This document shows, in pieces, positions 1 to 9,669 of a DNA stretch of 64,000 nucleotides (within the stretch, counting starts at the first letter, position 1; every line of letters starts with the position of its first letter). The notes beneath the pieces are model-generated. The model saw only the letters and a list, made by a program, of their open reading frames with translations. It made no database searches and was not told the origin of the DNA. Source of the DNA: Elymus sibiricus (Eukaryota; Streptophyta; Magnoliopsida; Poales; Poaceae); assembly GCA_039707655.1 (NCBI GenBank), contig CM077672.1:196454537-196518536 (forward strand), written 5' to 3'. A program made the translations under genes and the position numbers.

Positions 1-299
1 TGTTAGAGTATATTGACTTAGGAGTCAAGTGAGATCACTTGATCATAGGTCATACTCATCGTTTAAGCTCAAAATGGGGTTGCCATTTTTCCTTTAAGCA
101 TTTAAATATATTCACATCTTGTTGAGTTGCTTTGGATCATGACTTTGAGTAAAGCTTCTCTAAGATGTGAGAACTTACATTGGGATTTGGTGGTGATGTC
201 CATCATGTAGTTGAACTTGAAGTGGATGCTCATGAGTTGAAGTTGGGAGCTATCCTATCATTTGTAGTTCATCTTCCTACATGGGTTAGTTTTGCAAGG

Positions 300-371
<72 letters not shown>

Positions 372-645
372 AAAATGACAAGAATGAAGCATAACTCAAA
401 AGTTGTCAAAGGATGTGTTTAGGTGTCTTGTTCCTTGTCCCACCAACAATTGTTGATACTTGGGTTATACAAGATTGCTTATGATAAGAGTGAGATGCAA
501 TCTTGTGACATGAAGCTTGTCCAAGTACCTACAAAAAGGTTAGAAACAATACAAGGGAGCAAAATGTAAAAGATATAAAATGATCATGGAAGTTTCATGT
601 ATTAGTCAAGAATGCTCATTCCCTTGTATGCATCCACATGAACCT
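1..645 (-). other. 3' noncoding part of the left Copia element
   Basis: This stretch lies downstream of the RNase H stop codon of the minus-strand Copia polyprotein and has no convincing gene. A TA microsatellite interrupts it. I looked for the start of the 3' LTR (it should match the 5' LTR end that reads TGTGCTTTCA on the plus strand) and did not find it, so the 3' LTR is either left of the window or deleted. No clear polypurine tract is visible. Confidence 0.55.
306..369. repeat. (TA)n microsatellite, about 32 units
   Basis: An uninterrupted alternating A/T run of about 64 bp. The short open frame across it, encoding an Ile-Tyr run, is a by-product of the repeat. Confidence 0.95.
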
Positions 646-2262
646 CTAGTTCACGTTTGAAGCATCAATGATGTTCAATTCACTTCTCAAGTGACAAAAC
701 ACTTTCTCATCAAGAGGTTTGGTAAAGATGTCCGCCAATTGTTTGTCAGTACGAACATGTTTAAGGTCAATGTCACCTTTCTCAACATGATCTCGAATGA
801 AGTGGTGACGAACCTCAATATGCTTAGTTCGAGAATGTTGCACGGGATTGTGTGCAATCTTAATAGCACTCCCATTGTCACATAGTAATGGTACATGTCT
901 CACATGCACACCATAGTCTTTAAGAGTTTGTGTCATCCATAGCAATTGAGCACAACATGATCCCGCGGCAATGTATTCCGCTTCGACAGTAGATAGAGAT
1001 ATCGAGTTTTGTTTCTTGGAGGACCAAGACACAAGAGATCTACCAAGAAATTGACATGTACCCGAAGTGGATTTTCTGTCAACCTTGTCTCCGGCATAAT
1101 CCGAATCGGAATAGCCAACAAGATTAATAGAAGATCCTTTGGGATACCACATGCCAAAGTTTGGTGTATGTAACAAGTATCTCACAATTCTTTTCACGGC
1201 CTTAAGGTGACACTCTTTTGGTGCCGCTTGGTATCGTACACACATGCACACACTTAGCATAATGTCGGGACGGGAGGCACATAGATATAGCAATGAACCA
1301 ATCATAGATCGATAAACCTTTTGATCAACCGGTTTGCCATCCTTGGTCAAGTCAAGATGTCCACTCGTGGGCATGGGGGTTTTCATACCTTTACTTTCTT
1401 GCATGTTGAACTTCTTGAATAAGTCCTTGGTATACTTTCTTTGAGAAACAAAGGTACCCTCCTTAGTTTGCTTGATTTGCAAACCAAGAAAGAATTTGAG
1501 TTCACACATCATAGACATCTCGTACTTTTCCGACATCAACCTTCCAAATTTTTCACTAAAAGAGGGGTTAGTAGATCCAAAGATAATATCATCAACATAA
1601 ATTTGGCATACAAATAATTCTCCATTAACCCTCTTAGTGAACAAAGTTGAATCAATTTTCCCAATTTCAAAACCTTTTTCAAGAAGAAACTTTGTCAATC
1701 ATTTGTACCAAGCTCTAGGGGCTTGTTTAAGACCATAAAGAGCTTTACGAAGTTTGTAAACATGATTAGGTTTCTTGGGATTTTCAAAGCCGGGAGGTTG
1801 TTTAACATACACTTCCTCCTCAATTTCACCATTTAAGAAAGCACTTTTAATATCCATTTGGTAAAGAGTGATATCATGGTGATTGGCATAAGCAAGTAAA
1901 ATGCGAATGGACTCAAGTCTTGCAACGGGGGCATAGGTCTCACCATAGTCCATACCTTCGACTTGTGTATAACATTGTGCTACGAGACAAGCCTTGTTGT
2001 GTACAACTTGTCCATCTTCATCTTGCTTATTCCGAAACACCCATTTGGTTCCAATGATGTTTTGCTCATCTTTAGGCTTCTCAACCAATGTCCAAACTTG
2101 GTTCCTCTCAAAGTTGTGTAGCTCCTCATGCATTGCATTCACCCAATCGGGGTCCTTGAGAGCGTCTTCCACCTTCATAGGTTCAACACTAGAGATGAAT
2201 GAGTAATGCTCACAAAAGTTAGCTAAACGAGTTTTAGAGCGAGTGATTCTCCCGGATTGGAT
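646..2262 (-). pseudogene. Copia reverse transcriptase and RNase H, broken
   Basis: C-terminal part of a Ty1/Copia polyprotein that would copy element RNA into DNA. Reading on the minus strand, the RT begins near 2260 with the WVNAMHEEL-type entry sequence and contains GTKWVF, QMDVK-like and YGLKQAPRAWYK motifs. After a break it continues with the catalytic YVDDIIFG. RNase H follows with SDSDYAGD, EAEYIAA and LCDN carrying the acidic residues, and ends with the KHIE..RHHF..DH motif. An in-frame TGA (about 1690) directly follows the WYK codons, and a frameshift near 2255-2270 separates this part from the integrase frame, so the copy is not functional as it stands. Similarity to the polyprotein at 12.9-18.7 kb places both in the Maximus/Sirevirus branch (inference). 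Confidence 0.9.
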
Positions 2263-4583
2263 ATCTCCAAGTATTTGTTCGACGGGATGATTTTTTTGAT
2301 TCTTGCTCTAACTCGAGGTAGCTTTTGCTTGGGTTGTGGTGAGGCTTCCTCATCATCATCATCATCTTCTTCTTCATTGATGTTGTCATTGTTCGCTTGT
2401 GGAGATGGAGAAGGAGGTTGAGGTGGATCATCTTGTTGCACTTCCTCATTCCCATCGTCTTGACGTGTTCCACTTATGGATGCCTCCATATCAACTTGTT
2501 GTTCACCTTGATGTGAAGTTGGGGCTTCCACTTGAATAGATGAGGTACTCTCCTTTACTTCCACGGGGCGAATCTTGCCAATGGGCAAGTCTTGGATTGC
2601 TTCCGATGGTTCTTGATCTCCTACATCAAGTGGCAATTGCTCGACTTGCGAGCCGTTAGTCTCATCAAACTTCACATCTACCGTCTCTTCAACTTTTCGA
2701 GTGAAGTTGTTGTAGACACGGTAACTGTGAGAGTTCGATCCATAACCGAGTAGGAAACCTTCATGAGATTTAGGAGCAAAATTTGAACGACGATGCTTAT
2801 CAAGAATGTAACATTTTGAGCCAAATACTCGAAAGTATCCAAATTGTGGTTTGTTACCGGTGAGCAGTTCATATGCCGTTTTACCAAGAAGCTTGTGAAG
2901 GTAGAGTCGATTTGTCGCATGACAAGCTGTTTCAATCGCTTCCGCCCAAAAGTGTTTTGGCGTCTTGTATTCATCAAGCATTGTTCTTGCCATCTCAATA
3001 AGAGTACGGTTCTTCCTCTCAACAACTCCATTTTGTTGAGGTGTGTATGTAGCCGAGAACTCATGTGAAATACCCTCCTCATCAAGAAAGGTGTCCACAT
3101 TAGCGTTCTTGAACTCCGTTCCGTTGTCACTCCAAACCTTCTTGATCTTCACTTCAAATTGATTTTGGGCCTTTCTTGCGAAGTTCTTGAAGATCTTTTG
3201 TACCTGCGATTTGTCATCGAGAAAGAACACCCACGTAAATCTGGAAAAATCATCAACAATGACCAAACTGAAAGAGTTACCACCAAGACTCTTATAGGAG
3301 TTGGGACCAAATAGATCCATATGAAGTAGTTCAAGTGGTCTCCTCGTGGTCATAATGTTCTTCACGGGATGGCTTCCTCCAACTTGTTTTCCTGCTTGAC
3401 AAGCACTACAAAGTCGATCCTTGTCAAATATAACATCTTTCACACCAAGAATGTGATCTCCTTTAACAAGTTTATCAAGGTTACGCATGCCAACATGTCC
3501 AAGTCTCCTATGCCATAACCAACCTTTAGAAGATTTAGCAATTAAACATGTACGAGGTTGGGCTCTCTTAGTGAAATCAACAATGTATAGATCACCTCTA
3601 CGAATGCCGGTAAAGACCATATTATGATTATCTTGATGAAACACTTGGCAATCTACTTTGGTAAATAGAACATTGAAACCAAAGTCGGCTAGTCTAGATA
3701 CGGAAAGAAGATTGTAACCAAGAGATTCAACAAGCATAACATTTTGTATGGAGCTATCATTGGATATGGCCACCTTACCAAGGCCAAGTACCTTACCCTT
3801 GGAGTTGTCTCCAAAAGTCACATACTTGCGTGGACCATCATTTTTAGCAAGCTCACGAAACATGTCTCTATCTCCGGTCATGTGATCGGTACAACCACTA
3901 TCAAGAATCCACTCTTTTCCTCCGGCCATGTAATCTCGAAGATTAGCCATAAGACTAAGATTCCTCATGTTCTTCTCAAATTCAATATCAAATTCTTCGT
4001 CCTCATCATAATAGTCGTGCTCAACATCATCATCATCATGCATATGATCATCACGTAGGGCAATGAATTCATTAGTTTCATGACCATGACAATGTTCTAG
4101 TGTATGAATTCTATTAGCTTCCATGATAATGTTACTAATAGTTCCAACATCTCCTTTAGCACGCATAAGATCACGAAGCTCAAACAAACAATCATCAAAC
4201 TTAGGATCATTAGGACTCATCTTGTGAAAAGCAATAGTCTTATGAAGAATCTCATCAAGATTCTTTAAAGAGTAATCGGGATATCGCTTTTCCAAGTCAT
4301 GCCATAGAGTATAAGCACATTCAAAGTTTTGCATACAACGAAGCACAACTTTAGGTAATCCTCTAATGATAAGATTGACGGTTCTAAGATTACAAAGCAT
4401 GTCAATTTCCTTTTCATGAGTAGGATGCAAGGGATCAATAGGGGGCACATAAGGATTATGAATATACTTGCTCAAGTTAAATTCATCAAAGATATCAAGC
4501 ATCTCATGTTTCCAAGCATTGTAATACTCCCCATCGAAAATAGGCACTCTACGTCTAAGACTCCCCAAAGTAGACACATCCAT
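2223..4583 (-). pseudogene. Copia gag-protease-integrase (zinc knuckle missing)
   Basis: N-terminal part of the same polyprotein. The likely start is the ATG at 4583 (MDVSTLGSL). The more upstream ATG at 4637 overlaps the primer binding site and is unlikely to be used. Order of domains: gag of the UBN2/DUF4219 type (about residues 10-170), an acidic His/Asp-rich linker, protease with DSGCTDHMTG, GAG-pre-integrase with an H-H-C-C zinc motif (HRRLGH ... CSACQAGK), and integrase core with LHMDLFGP, WSDNGTEF and QNGVVERKNRTL supplying the D, D and E residues. An acidic spacer follows, ending in frame at LALKLV because of a frameshift. The CCHC zinc knuckle normally found between gag and protease is absent; gag runs almost directly into the protease, which suggests an internal deletion. 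Confidence 0.9.
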
Positions 4584-4625
4584 TTCCCTCCAATGGTGAT
4601 AAAACCAAAGCAATGGAGACCAAAG

Positions 4626-4637
4626 CTCTGATACCAA
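4626..4637 (-). other. Primer binding site (initiator tRNA-Met type)
   Basis: The minus strand reads TGGTATCAGAGC two bases inside the LTR edge at 4640, the usual Copia site complementary to the 3' end of initiator methionine tRNA. It fixes the orientation of the element and the inner edge of its 5' LTR. Confidence 0.9.
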
Positions 4638-5446
4638 TTGTGGGATCGATGAGATAGGTCTAGAGGGGGGGGTAAATAGACACTTAACCGACCAAAGTTG
4701 CAGTTTTTAGTTTCTCTTGGAACTTAGGCAGATTTTGGCACAAGTTAAGACAACTCCAATACTTTCTACACATGCATATCTAGAGATTGAGCAGCGGAAA
4801 TAGTAAAGCATGCAAGTGTACGGAAAGTAAATGGGTAGAGTATGGAAGATCAAACGCAATGAAGACACGGTGGTTTTTGGCGTGGTTTCGATAGGTGGTG
4901 CTATCGTACGTCCACGTTGATGGAGACTTCAACCCACGAAGGGTAACGGCTGCGCGAGTCCACGGAGGGCTCCACCCACGAAGGGTCCACGAAGAAGCAA
5001 CCTTGTCTATTCCACCATGGCTTACGTCCATGAAGGACTAGCCTCACTCGGGTAGATCTTCATGAAGTAGGCGATCTCCTTGCCCTTACAAACTCCTTGG
5101 TTCAACTCCACATCATGTCGGAGGCTCCCAAGTGACACCTAACCAATCTAGGAGACACGACTCTCAAAAAGGTAATAGACGGTGTGTTGTTGATGAACTC
5201 CTTGCTCTTGTGCTTCAAATGATAGTCTCCCCAACACTCAAACAAGTCCTCACAGATTTGGCTATGGTGGAAGAAGGATTTGAGTGGAAAGCAACTTGGG
5301 AAAGGCTAGAAATCAAGGTTCAAATGGTTGGAATGGAATGTCTTGATCTAAACACATGAGTAGGTGGTTCTCTCTCAGAAAATGTATGGTGGAAGTGTAG
5401 GCACGTTCTGATGGCTCTCCTTACTGAGTAAGAAGGGGTGGAGGGG

Positions 5447-5454
5447 TATATATA
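5447..5454 (-). promoter_or_regulatory. TATA box of the Copia LTR promoter
   Basis: TATATATA on the minus strand in the context GGCTATATATACCCC, inside the 5' LTR and about 0.8 kb upstream of the primer binding site. This is the best candidate promoter for the element; the transcription start cannot be fixed from sequence. Confidence 0.55.
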
Positions 5455-5492
5455 GCCTCCACACAAAATCCAACCGTTACACACTTTTGACC

Positions 5493-5885
5493 CAACTCGG
5501 TGGCAGCGATCAAAAATCTCGGTGGCACCGAACTGTGTAAAAGATATGAACGTTAGGAATCTCGGTGGGACCGACTGGAACAACTCAGATGGACCGATGT
5601 GCAATGGTTAGGGCAAACCTCGTCTCGGTGGCACCGATTGCATCAACTCGGTGGGACCGAAGTGAAGCAATAAGGCAACAATGAGTTGGCAAGCCATCTC
5701 GGTGAGACCGATTTGCAAAACTCAGTGGGACCGAAGTAATTGCAACCGATTACAAAGAGTTGGCAAGGCCATCTCGGTGAGACCGAGATCCATATCGGTG
5801 GATCCGATTTGTTAGGGTTTTGGCAGTGGCTAAGTCCAAATGAACTCGGTGGCTCCAGATAGGAATTTCGGTAGGGCCGAGTTGG
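5493..5885. repeat. Array of about 12 TCGGTGG-N-ACCGA motifs in the LTR
   Basis: Some twelve short, partly self-complementary motifs of the form CTCGGTGGGACCGA (variants TCGGTGGCACCGA, TCGGTGAGACCGA, TCAGTGGGACCGA), irregularly spaced by 20-50 bp downstream of the TATA box. Each can form a 5-bp stem (TCGGT/ACCGA) around a 3-4 nt loop. Confidence 0.8.
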
Positions 5886-6241
5886 AATGTAGGTTTTGGA
5901 TATATTTGGATGGAGAAAGTGGTTGAGGGTTTTGGAGCACTGTCACTAAGCACTTGAGCAAAAAGACCATTAAGCAACACCTAATCCCCTTTTAATAGTA
6001 TTGGCTTTCCTATGGACTCAATGTGATCTTGGATCACTTAACAAAAAATGTAGAGTCTTGAGCTTTTGCCAATCCATGTCCTTAGCATTTTGAAGGGGTT
6101 CCACATCCTCTTGTTCTTGACACACCATTGTTGAACTTGTCTGAAATTCACTAGATAGAGGCATTAGTCCAACAACATGTATGTTGGCATAAATTACCAA
6201 AACCACCAAGGGAGCAAATGTGCTTTCACCAGGGGGTGTGC

Positions 6242-6257
6242 ATATATATATATATAT
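6242..6257. repeat. Short (TA)n at the left edge of element X1
   Basis: About eight AT units directly preceding the X1 terminal motif. All recognised ends of this element family abut a TA run. Confidence 0.85.
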
Positions 6258-7125
6258 GGTGAGACTATTCTGCAAGCCCCCTCTAGAGTTCCTAAATAAG
6301 GTATTCTGCAACCCCCACCCCTCCTACCTGTAGCTACCCGCAACCTCCCACCCTCTCCTACTTGTAGCTCCTCGCGGAGCGAGCGGTAGCGAGCGGAGCC
6401 GGCGGTAAGCCGGGACGCACACCTTCTTCCACCCCCCCAAGTCCCCAAATCCTCCCCACATTCTACCTCTGGTTGCCGCCGCACGGCCGGACCTCTAGCA
6501 CCGCGCCCAACCTCCCTCTTCGCCGCAGATCCGGCGACCACAGCCCCAACCACTCCTTTCTTCCCCGGATCCGGTGGGTGCAGCCACAGTCTCTTCTCTT
6601 TGCCCCGGATCCGGCGGGCGCCGCCGCAGTCTCTCCTCTCAAGCCCAGATCCGCGTGAGCACTGCCCACCTTCCACCCCGACCGTCGGTCCACCATACAG
6701 ATGCAGCTACGACCTCCTTGGGTCGCACAACAGAGGAGGTGCGCTGCAGTGCCGGGTGTGGCGCCAGATTCTGCTCGCCGTGCTCCTCTCCTCCTTGGCC
6801 TCCTGCACGCCATCGCCTTCTAGATTGGGTCGGCGACCACAACAACCCTGCCAGCGTGCATTGATTGCGATGGGAGCACGACGAGCACCTCGAGTGCATG
6901 TGTGATTCACCGTCGGTCACAGCTCCAGTACGGCGCATGTCTGGTGGCTTTCCACTTCCTCCTCTCCCGACGAGCAAATCTTCCAGTGGCAAAAAAATCT
7001 GCATCGGCCACGATGTAGTTAGGAGCGTGCGCGCGTGTGGTTCACCCGGGGTATGACATGCAGTTATCCATCCGCAGCCGGCCATGGGAGCAGTTAGGAC
7101 TTAGGAGAGAAGTGAATAAAAAACT

Positions 7126-7154
7126 TGTGTGTGTGTGTGTGTGTGTGTGTGTGT
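7126..7154. repeat. (GT)n microsatellite
   Basis: About 14 TG dinucleotides inside the X1 element. It causes short Val-Cys-repeat open frames that are not genes. Confidence 0.95.
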
Positions 7155-7419
7155 CTTTTTACTGCATCGTCGAGCTGTTTGGAGAGCTCGTGGTGCGGGC
7201 TGCGAGTTACGGCGCCGCGTGCTCTTCCCATCGAAGCTCCGACAACCGTCAGCCTCCCCCACCTGAGCATGCTCCTTGGCCGGGGGCCTCTCTCCATTGC
7301 CGGCCAGCCCATCCTGCACGCCCCCTTGTCTACGCCGGCGAGGTCCATGACTCCCCTCCGCAAGTGAGATACTGAGATCCTGCCCCGAAACCAGCATCTT
7401 CCCCTGATGTGAAATTCAC

Positions 7420-8440
7420 CGAGCAGTTAGTGGTGGGCATGGCTTCAGTTGACACAGTGACTTCCCATGACCCATCTTTCTGCAGTTAAATCATGGGATA
7501 ACACAGGTACATTCAAAGAACTAAGTAGTTAGCTGCACATCTCCATTCATTTCCCTCTGATTTTGGATGCACGTCTTATCAAATTTTAGATTTTTTTTGC
7601 CGACCCTATGAGGAGAGCTTCTATGGCCTCGCCACTTTCATCCTATAATCCAGAGGATGTCCTCGTGAAAGCTGTGAACTTGGTTGTTTGCGTTTGTATG
7701 CATATATGCATATATGCCGGCGTACAGAGTGTGTGGGCTAAGTGCAAGTAACCAAGGTCCAATGTATAGAGGACGTGCTTGTTGAGTTCTGAACCTTGGA
7801 CGTGCCCCAATTAGAATTTTTGTGTATTGCGCTTTGGCAGTTAAGTGTACTAAAACTGCGGTACACAGCAGTTGACTTTGCCAAATTTCCAGCAGTTGAT
7901 TTTTTTATTTATATAAGTTAACTTTGGACGCATCAGGAAAAAAAGCTGTTAAATTCTAAAAATTGTGGCAGTTTGCTGGGTACAATAATCCAAAAAATCG
8001 ATGCAGTTAGCTATGGGAGCATAAAGAGTTAACTCGACTCAATCCGGCAGTTAAATTGGTTCAGTTAACCTATATATTTTCAAAAGTTAAACACCTAAAA
8101 ACTTTGTGTATGAAAAAAACCGACAGTTAACTTTATAGTTTGCGACATTTAAATTTGGTGTAGTCCTGACAGTTAGCTATTTCGGGCCCCGCAGTTAGTA
8201 TGACCCATGCGAAAAAAATATAAAAGAAAATTTTAGTACCTTCAGTCCGGCAGTTAACTTGTTGTTAACTGCCACAATCCCCGGCAGTTAGCTATTTCAA
8301 TACCGGCAGTTAGCTTGATCCGGGAAAAACCAGGAAAAAACAAAAAAAAAGTTTCTTCAGTCTCAGCAGTTAGCTTGTCAGCATATGTCAGTTAGCTATT
8401 CCGGTCGGGCAGTTAGCGTGTACTGTAGCAGTTCGGGCAA
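7420..8440. repeat. GCAGTTARC motif array in X1
   Basis: Around twenty degenerate copies of GCAGTTAGC/GCAGTTAAC scattered at 20-80 bp, mostly in the same orientation, plus one more at 8805 next to the terminal TA run. One site (about 8246-8270) has facing copies and forms a short palindrome. The array probably represents subterminal repeats of X1 (inference). Confidence 0.7.
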
Positions 8441-8790
8441 AAAATGACGAAAATGATGTTAGTTTTTAGAAAGCTGCTCTTAAACCGTAGCGAATCTGAA
8501 AACGAGTTCTATATACCAAAGTTCGGACTAATCCATAGCTTTCCAACGGTATATCATACGCAACATTCCGACAAATGGTTTGAAAATTTCTTTCACAAAA
8601 ACATTGAAAACTTGTTTGATGGATTTCCAGTTTTTTGAATTTTGTTTAAAAACCGAATCGATTTTGGGAAAATGATCAACATGAGTTTTTTTGCTCCTTT
8701 TCAATAGCTATCCAACGGTATATCTTTTGCATCATTCCGATGAACGGTTCAATAATTACGACCAAAAAACAATGCGAAAAAACGGTGCCA
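8440..8790 (-). repeat. Two 170-bp repeats shared with X2
   Basis: Two degenerate tandem copies anchored by TCCAACGGTATATC at about 8541 and 8711. On the opposite strand they match the four repeats at 45.2-45.9 kb in element X2, including a shared CGGAATG...ATACCGTTGGAAA core. Confidence 0.65.
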
Positions 8791-8818
8791 GAAAAAGTCC
8801 GCTCGGCAGTTAACAAGT

Positions 8819-8829
8819 ATATATATATA
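8819..8829. repeat. (TA)n between X1 and X2
   Basis: A short TA run shared as the boundary of both elements. Confidence 0.8.
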
Positions 8830-8835
8830 GCCCGT

Positions 8836-8861
8836 CTATTCTGCCAATATTGGTAGAATAG
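8836..8861. other. 26-bp near-perfect palindrome at the X2 terminus
   Basis: CTATTCTGCCAAT followed by ATTGGTAGAATAG: thirteen-base arms with one mismatch and no loop. It lies six bases inside the element end and contains the terminal TATTCTGCC motif in both orientations. Confidence 0.85.
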
Positions 8862-8887
8862 TTATTCTGCCCACACTTTCGAACTGC

Positions 8888-8892
8888 ACGCT
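8888..8892. repeat. Left target-site duplication ACGCT of the LARD
   Basis: ACGCT immediately precedes the TGTGACAACCC start of the first LARD LTR. The identical five bases follow the last LTR at 45117-45121. Confidence 0.95.
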
Positions 8893-9291
8893 TGTGACAA
8901 CCCGAGACCGATTCTTTCCTAATTGTTATTATTTTATTGCTTGCTCTATTTTATTTTTGCATTGCATCATTTCATCATGCCTTCATGTCATCAAAATTTT
9001 GCAACCCAAATAAATAAATTGCATGGATCTTTGATCCATTTAAATTGAGGGAACTCACATGGTGATTTCTCTTTATAACATATCCTCCCAATATTTATTA
9101 GGGAGCTATAATAAAATGTTTCATTATTTTTGGAATCACCCATAAACACACTTGCAATTAAATTCTCATGTCTTTTCTGCTTCAAGTTTGACCTCCAAAC
9201 CTTGCCAATAATTGTTTCTCCATTTACCGAGGCTCCTCCAAAAGTCTCAACATTTTTGGACCTTCCAAACGCCAGCTTTCTATTCAAACCT
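8893..9291 (+). repeat. LARD LTR copy A, left part
   Basis: First 399 bp of LTR A, starting TGTGACAACCCGAGACCG and matching the starts of LTRs B and C. It ends in AAACC, which was duplicated when the Sirevirus element inserted (second copy at 25435-25439). Confidence 0.95.
9287..9291. repeat. Left target-site duplication AAACC of the Sirevirus element
   Basis: AAACC before the Sirevirus LTR start, repeated exactly at 25435-25439. LTRs B and C show the uninterrupted sequence ATTCAAACCCATTTG at this position. Confidence 0.95.
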
Positions 9292-9666
9292 ATTGGTGCA
9301 ATAATTTGCCTCCTTATGTTTTGGAGATTTTTGACAAACAGTGAGGGACTGATGTGTTTGCTAGTGCACACAGAGTAACAGGTCCCTGGAGTTAAGAGGA
9401 GTTTGGATTCACAGCTCCGAAGAATATCCCCTGCGTGGCAGTGAAAGTTATCACCGAAGGATATAACGACAAGAGTGACCCTCAAAAATTGCTGACGTAA
9501 AGCAATTGGTTCGGTGCCTGTCCGAAGGAAGTGACTGCAGCCGAGGAAATCGAAGACGAAGAGAAGACGTAGCATTCTTTTCGTTGTTTCTTTTCTCTTT
9601 ATTGAGTCACAGGACCACCGTACTATTAAGAGGGGTGTGGCGTTCGAAGCTTTGATTCTCTGATGC

Positions 9667-9669
9667 TAA
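9667..9669. repeat. Left target-site duplication TAA of the CACTA element
   Basis: TAA precedes the CACTACTAG terminus and is repeated at 11899-11901. The 3' LTR at about 24491-24497 shows the empty site GCTAAACCC. Confidence 0.95.

Larger units (their letters stand above)
4640..6228 (-). repeat. 5' LTR of the left Copia element
   Basis: About 1589 bp, bounded by TG...CA on the minus strand: it starts TGAAAGCACATTTGCTCCC at 6228 and ends GATCCCACA at 4640, next to the primer binding site. The start resembles a very common Triticeae Copia LTR of the Maximus/Sirevirus type. The presumed target duplication is CCAGG at 6229-6233; its partner is outside the window. The LTR contains a TATA box (5447-5454) and an array of short inverted motifs (about 5493-5885). 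Confidence 0.85.
6258..8818 (+). mobile_element. Unclassified TA-flanked element X1
   Basis: A 2.56 kb non-autonomous element between two TA microsatellites. It begins with two spaced copies of TATTCTGCAA, followed by a GC-rich block (about 6330-7400) with overlapping open frames on both strands but no recognisable protein. Next comes an AT-rich block with about twenty copies of a GCAGTTARC motif (7420-8440), then two inverted copies of a 170-bp repeat (8440-8790). The same order of parts, in opposite orientation, makes up element X2. No transposase is seen. Superfamily unknown: the termini look like inverted repeats, and insertion next to TA runs is shared by both copies. The right terminus lacks the TATTCTGCC motif and may be truncated. 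Confidence 0.5.

Noticed and set aside
180..422. 80-codon open frame with an Ile-Tyr run
   Set aside because: It is created by the TA microsatellite at 306-369 and has no other support.
6194..7397. Several overlapping 60-160 codon frames in the GC-rich part of X1
   Set aside because: They occur on both strands, are Arg/Gly/Pro-rich and show no domain; expected in GC-rich DNA.
8830..8892. Helitron terminus
   Set aside because: The hairpin fits, but both X2 ends share inverted similarity and no CTRR end with A/T insertion could be shown.
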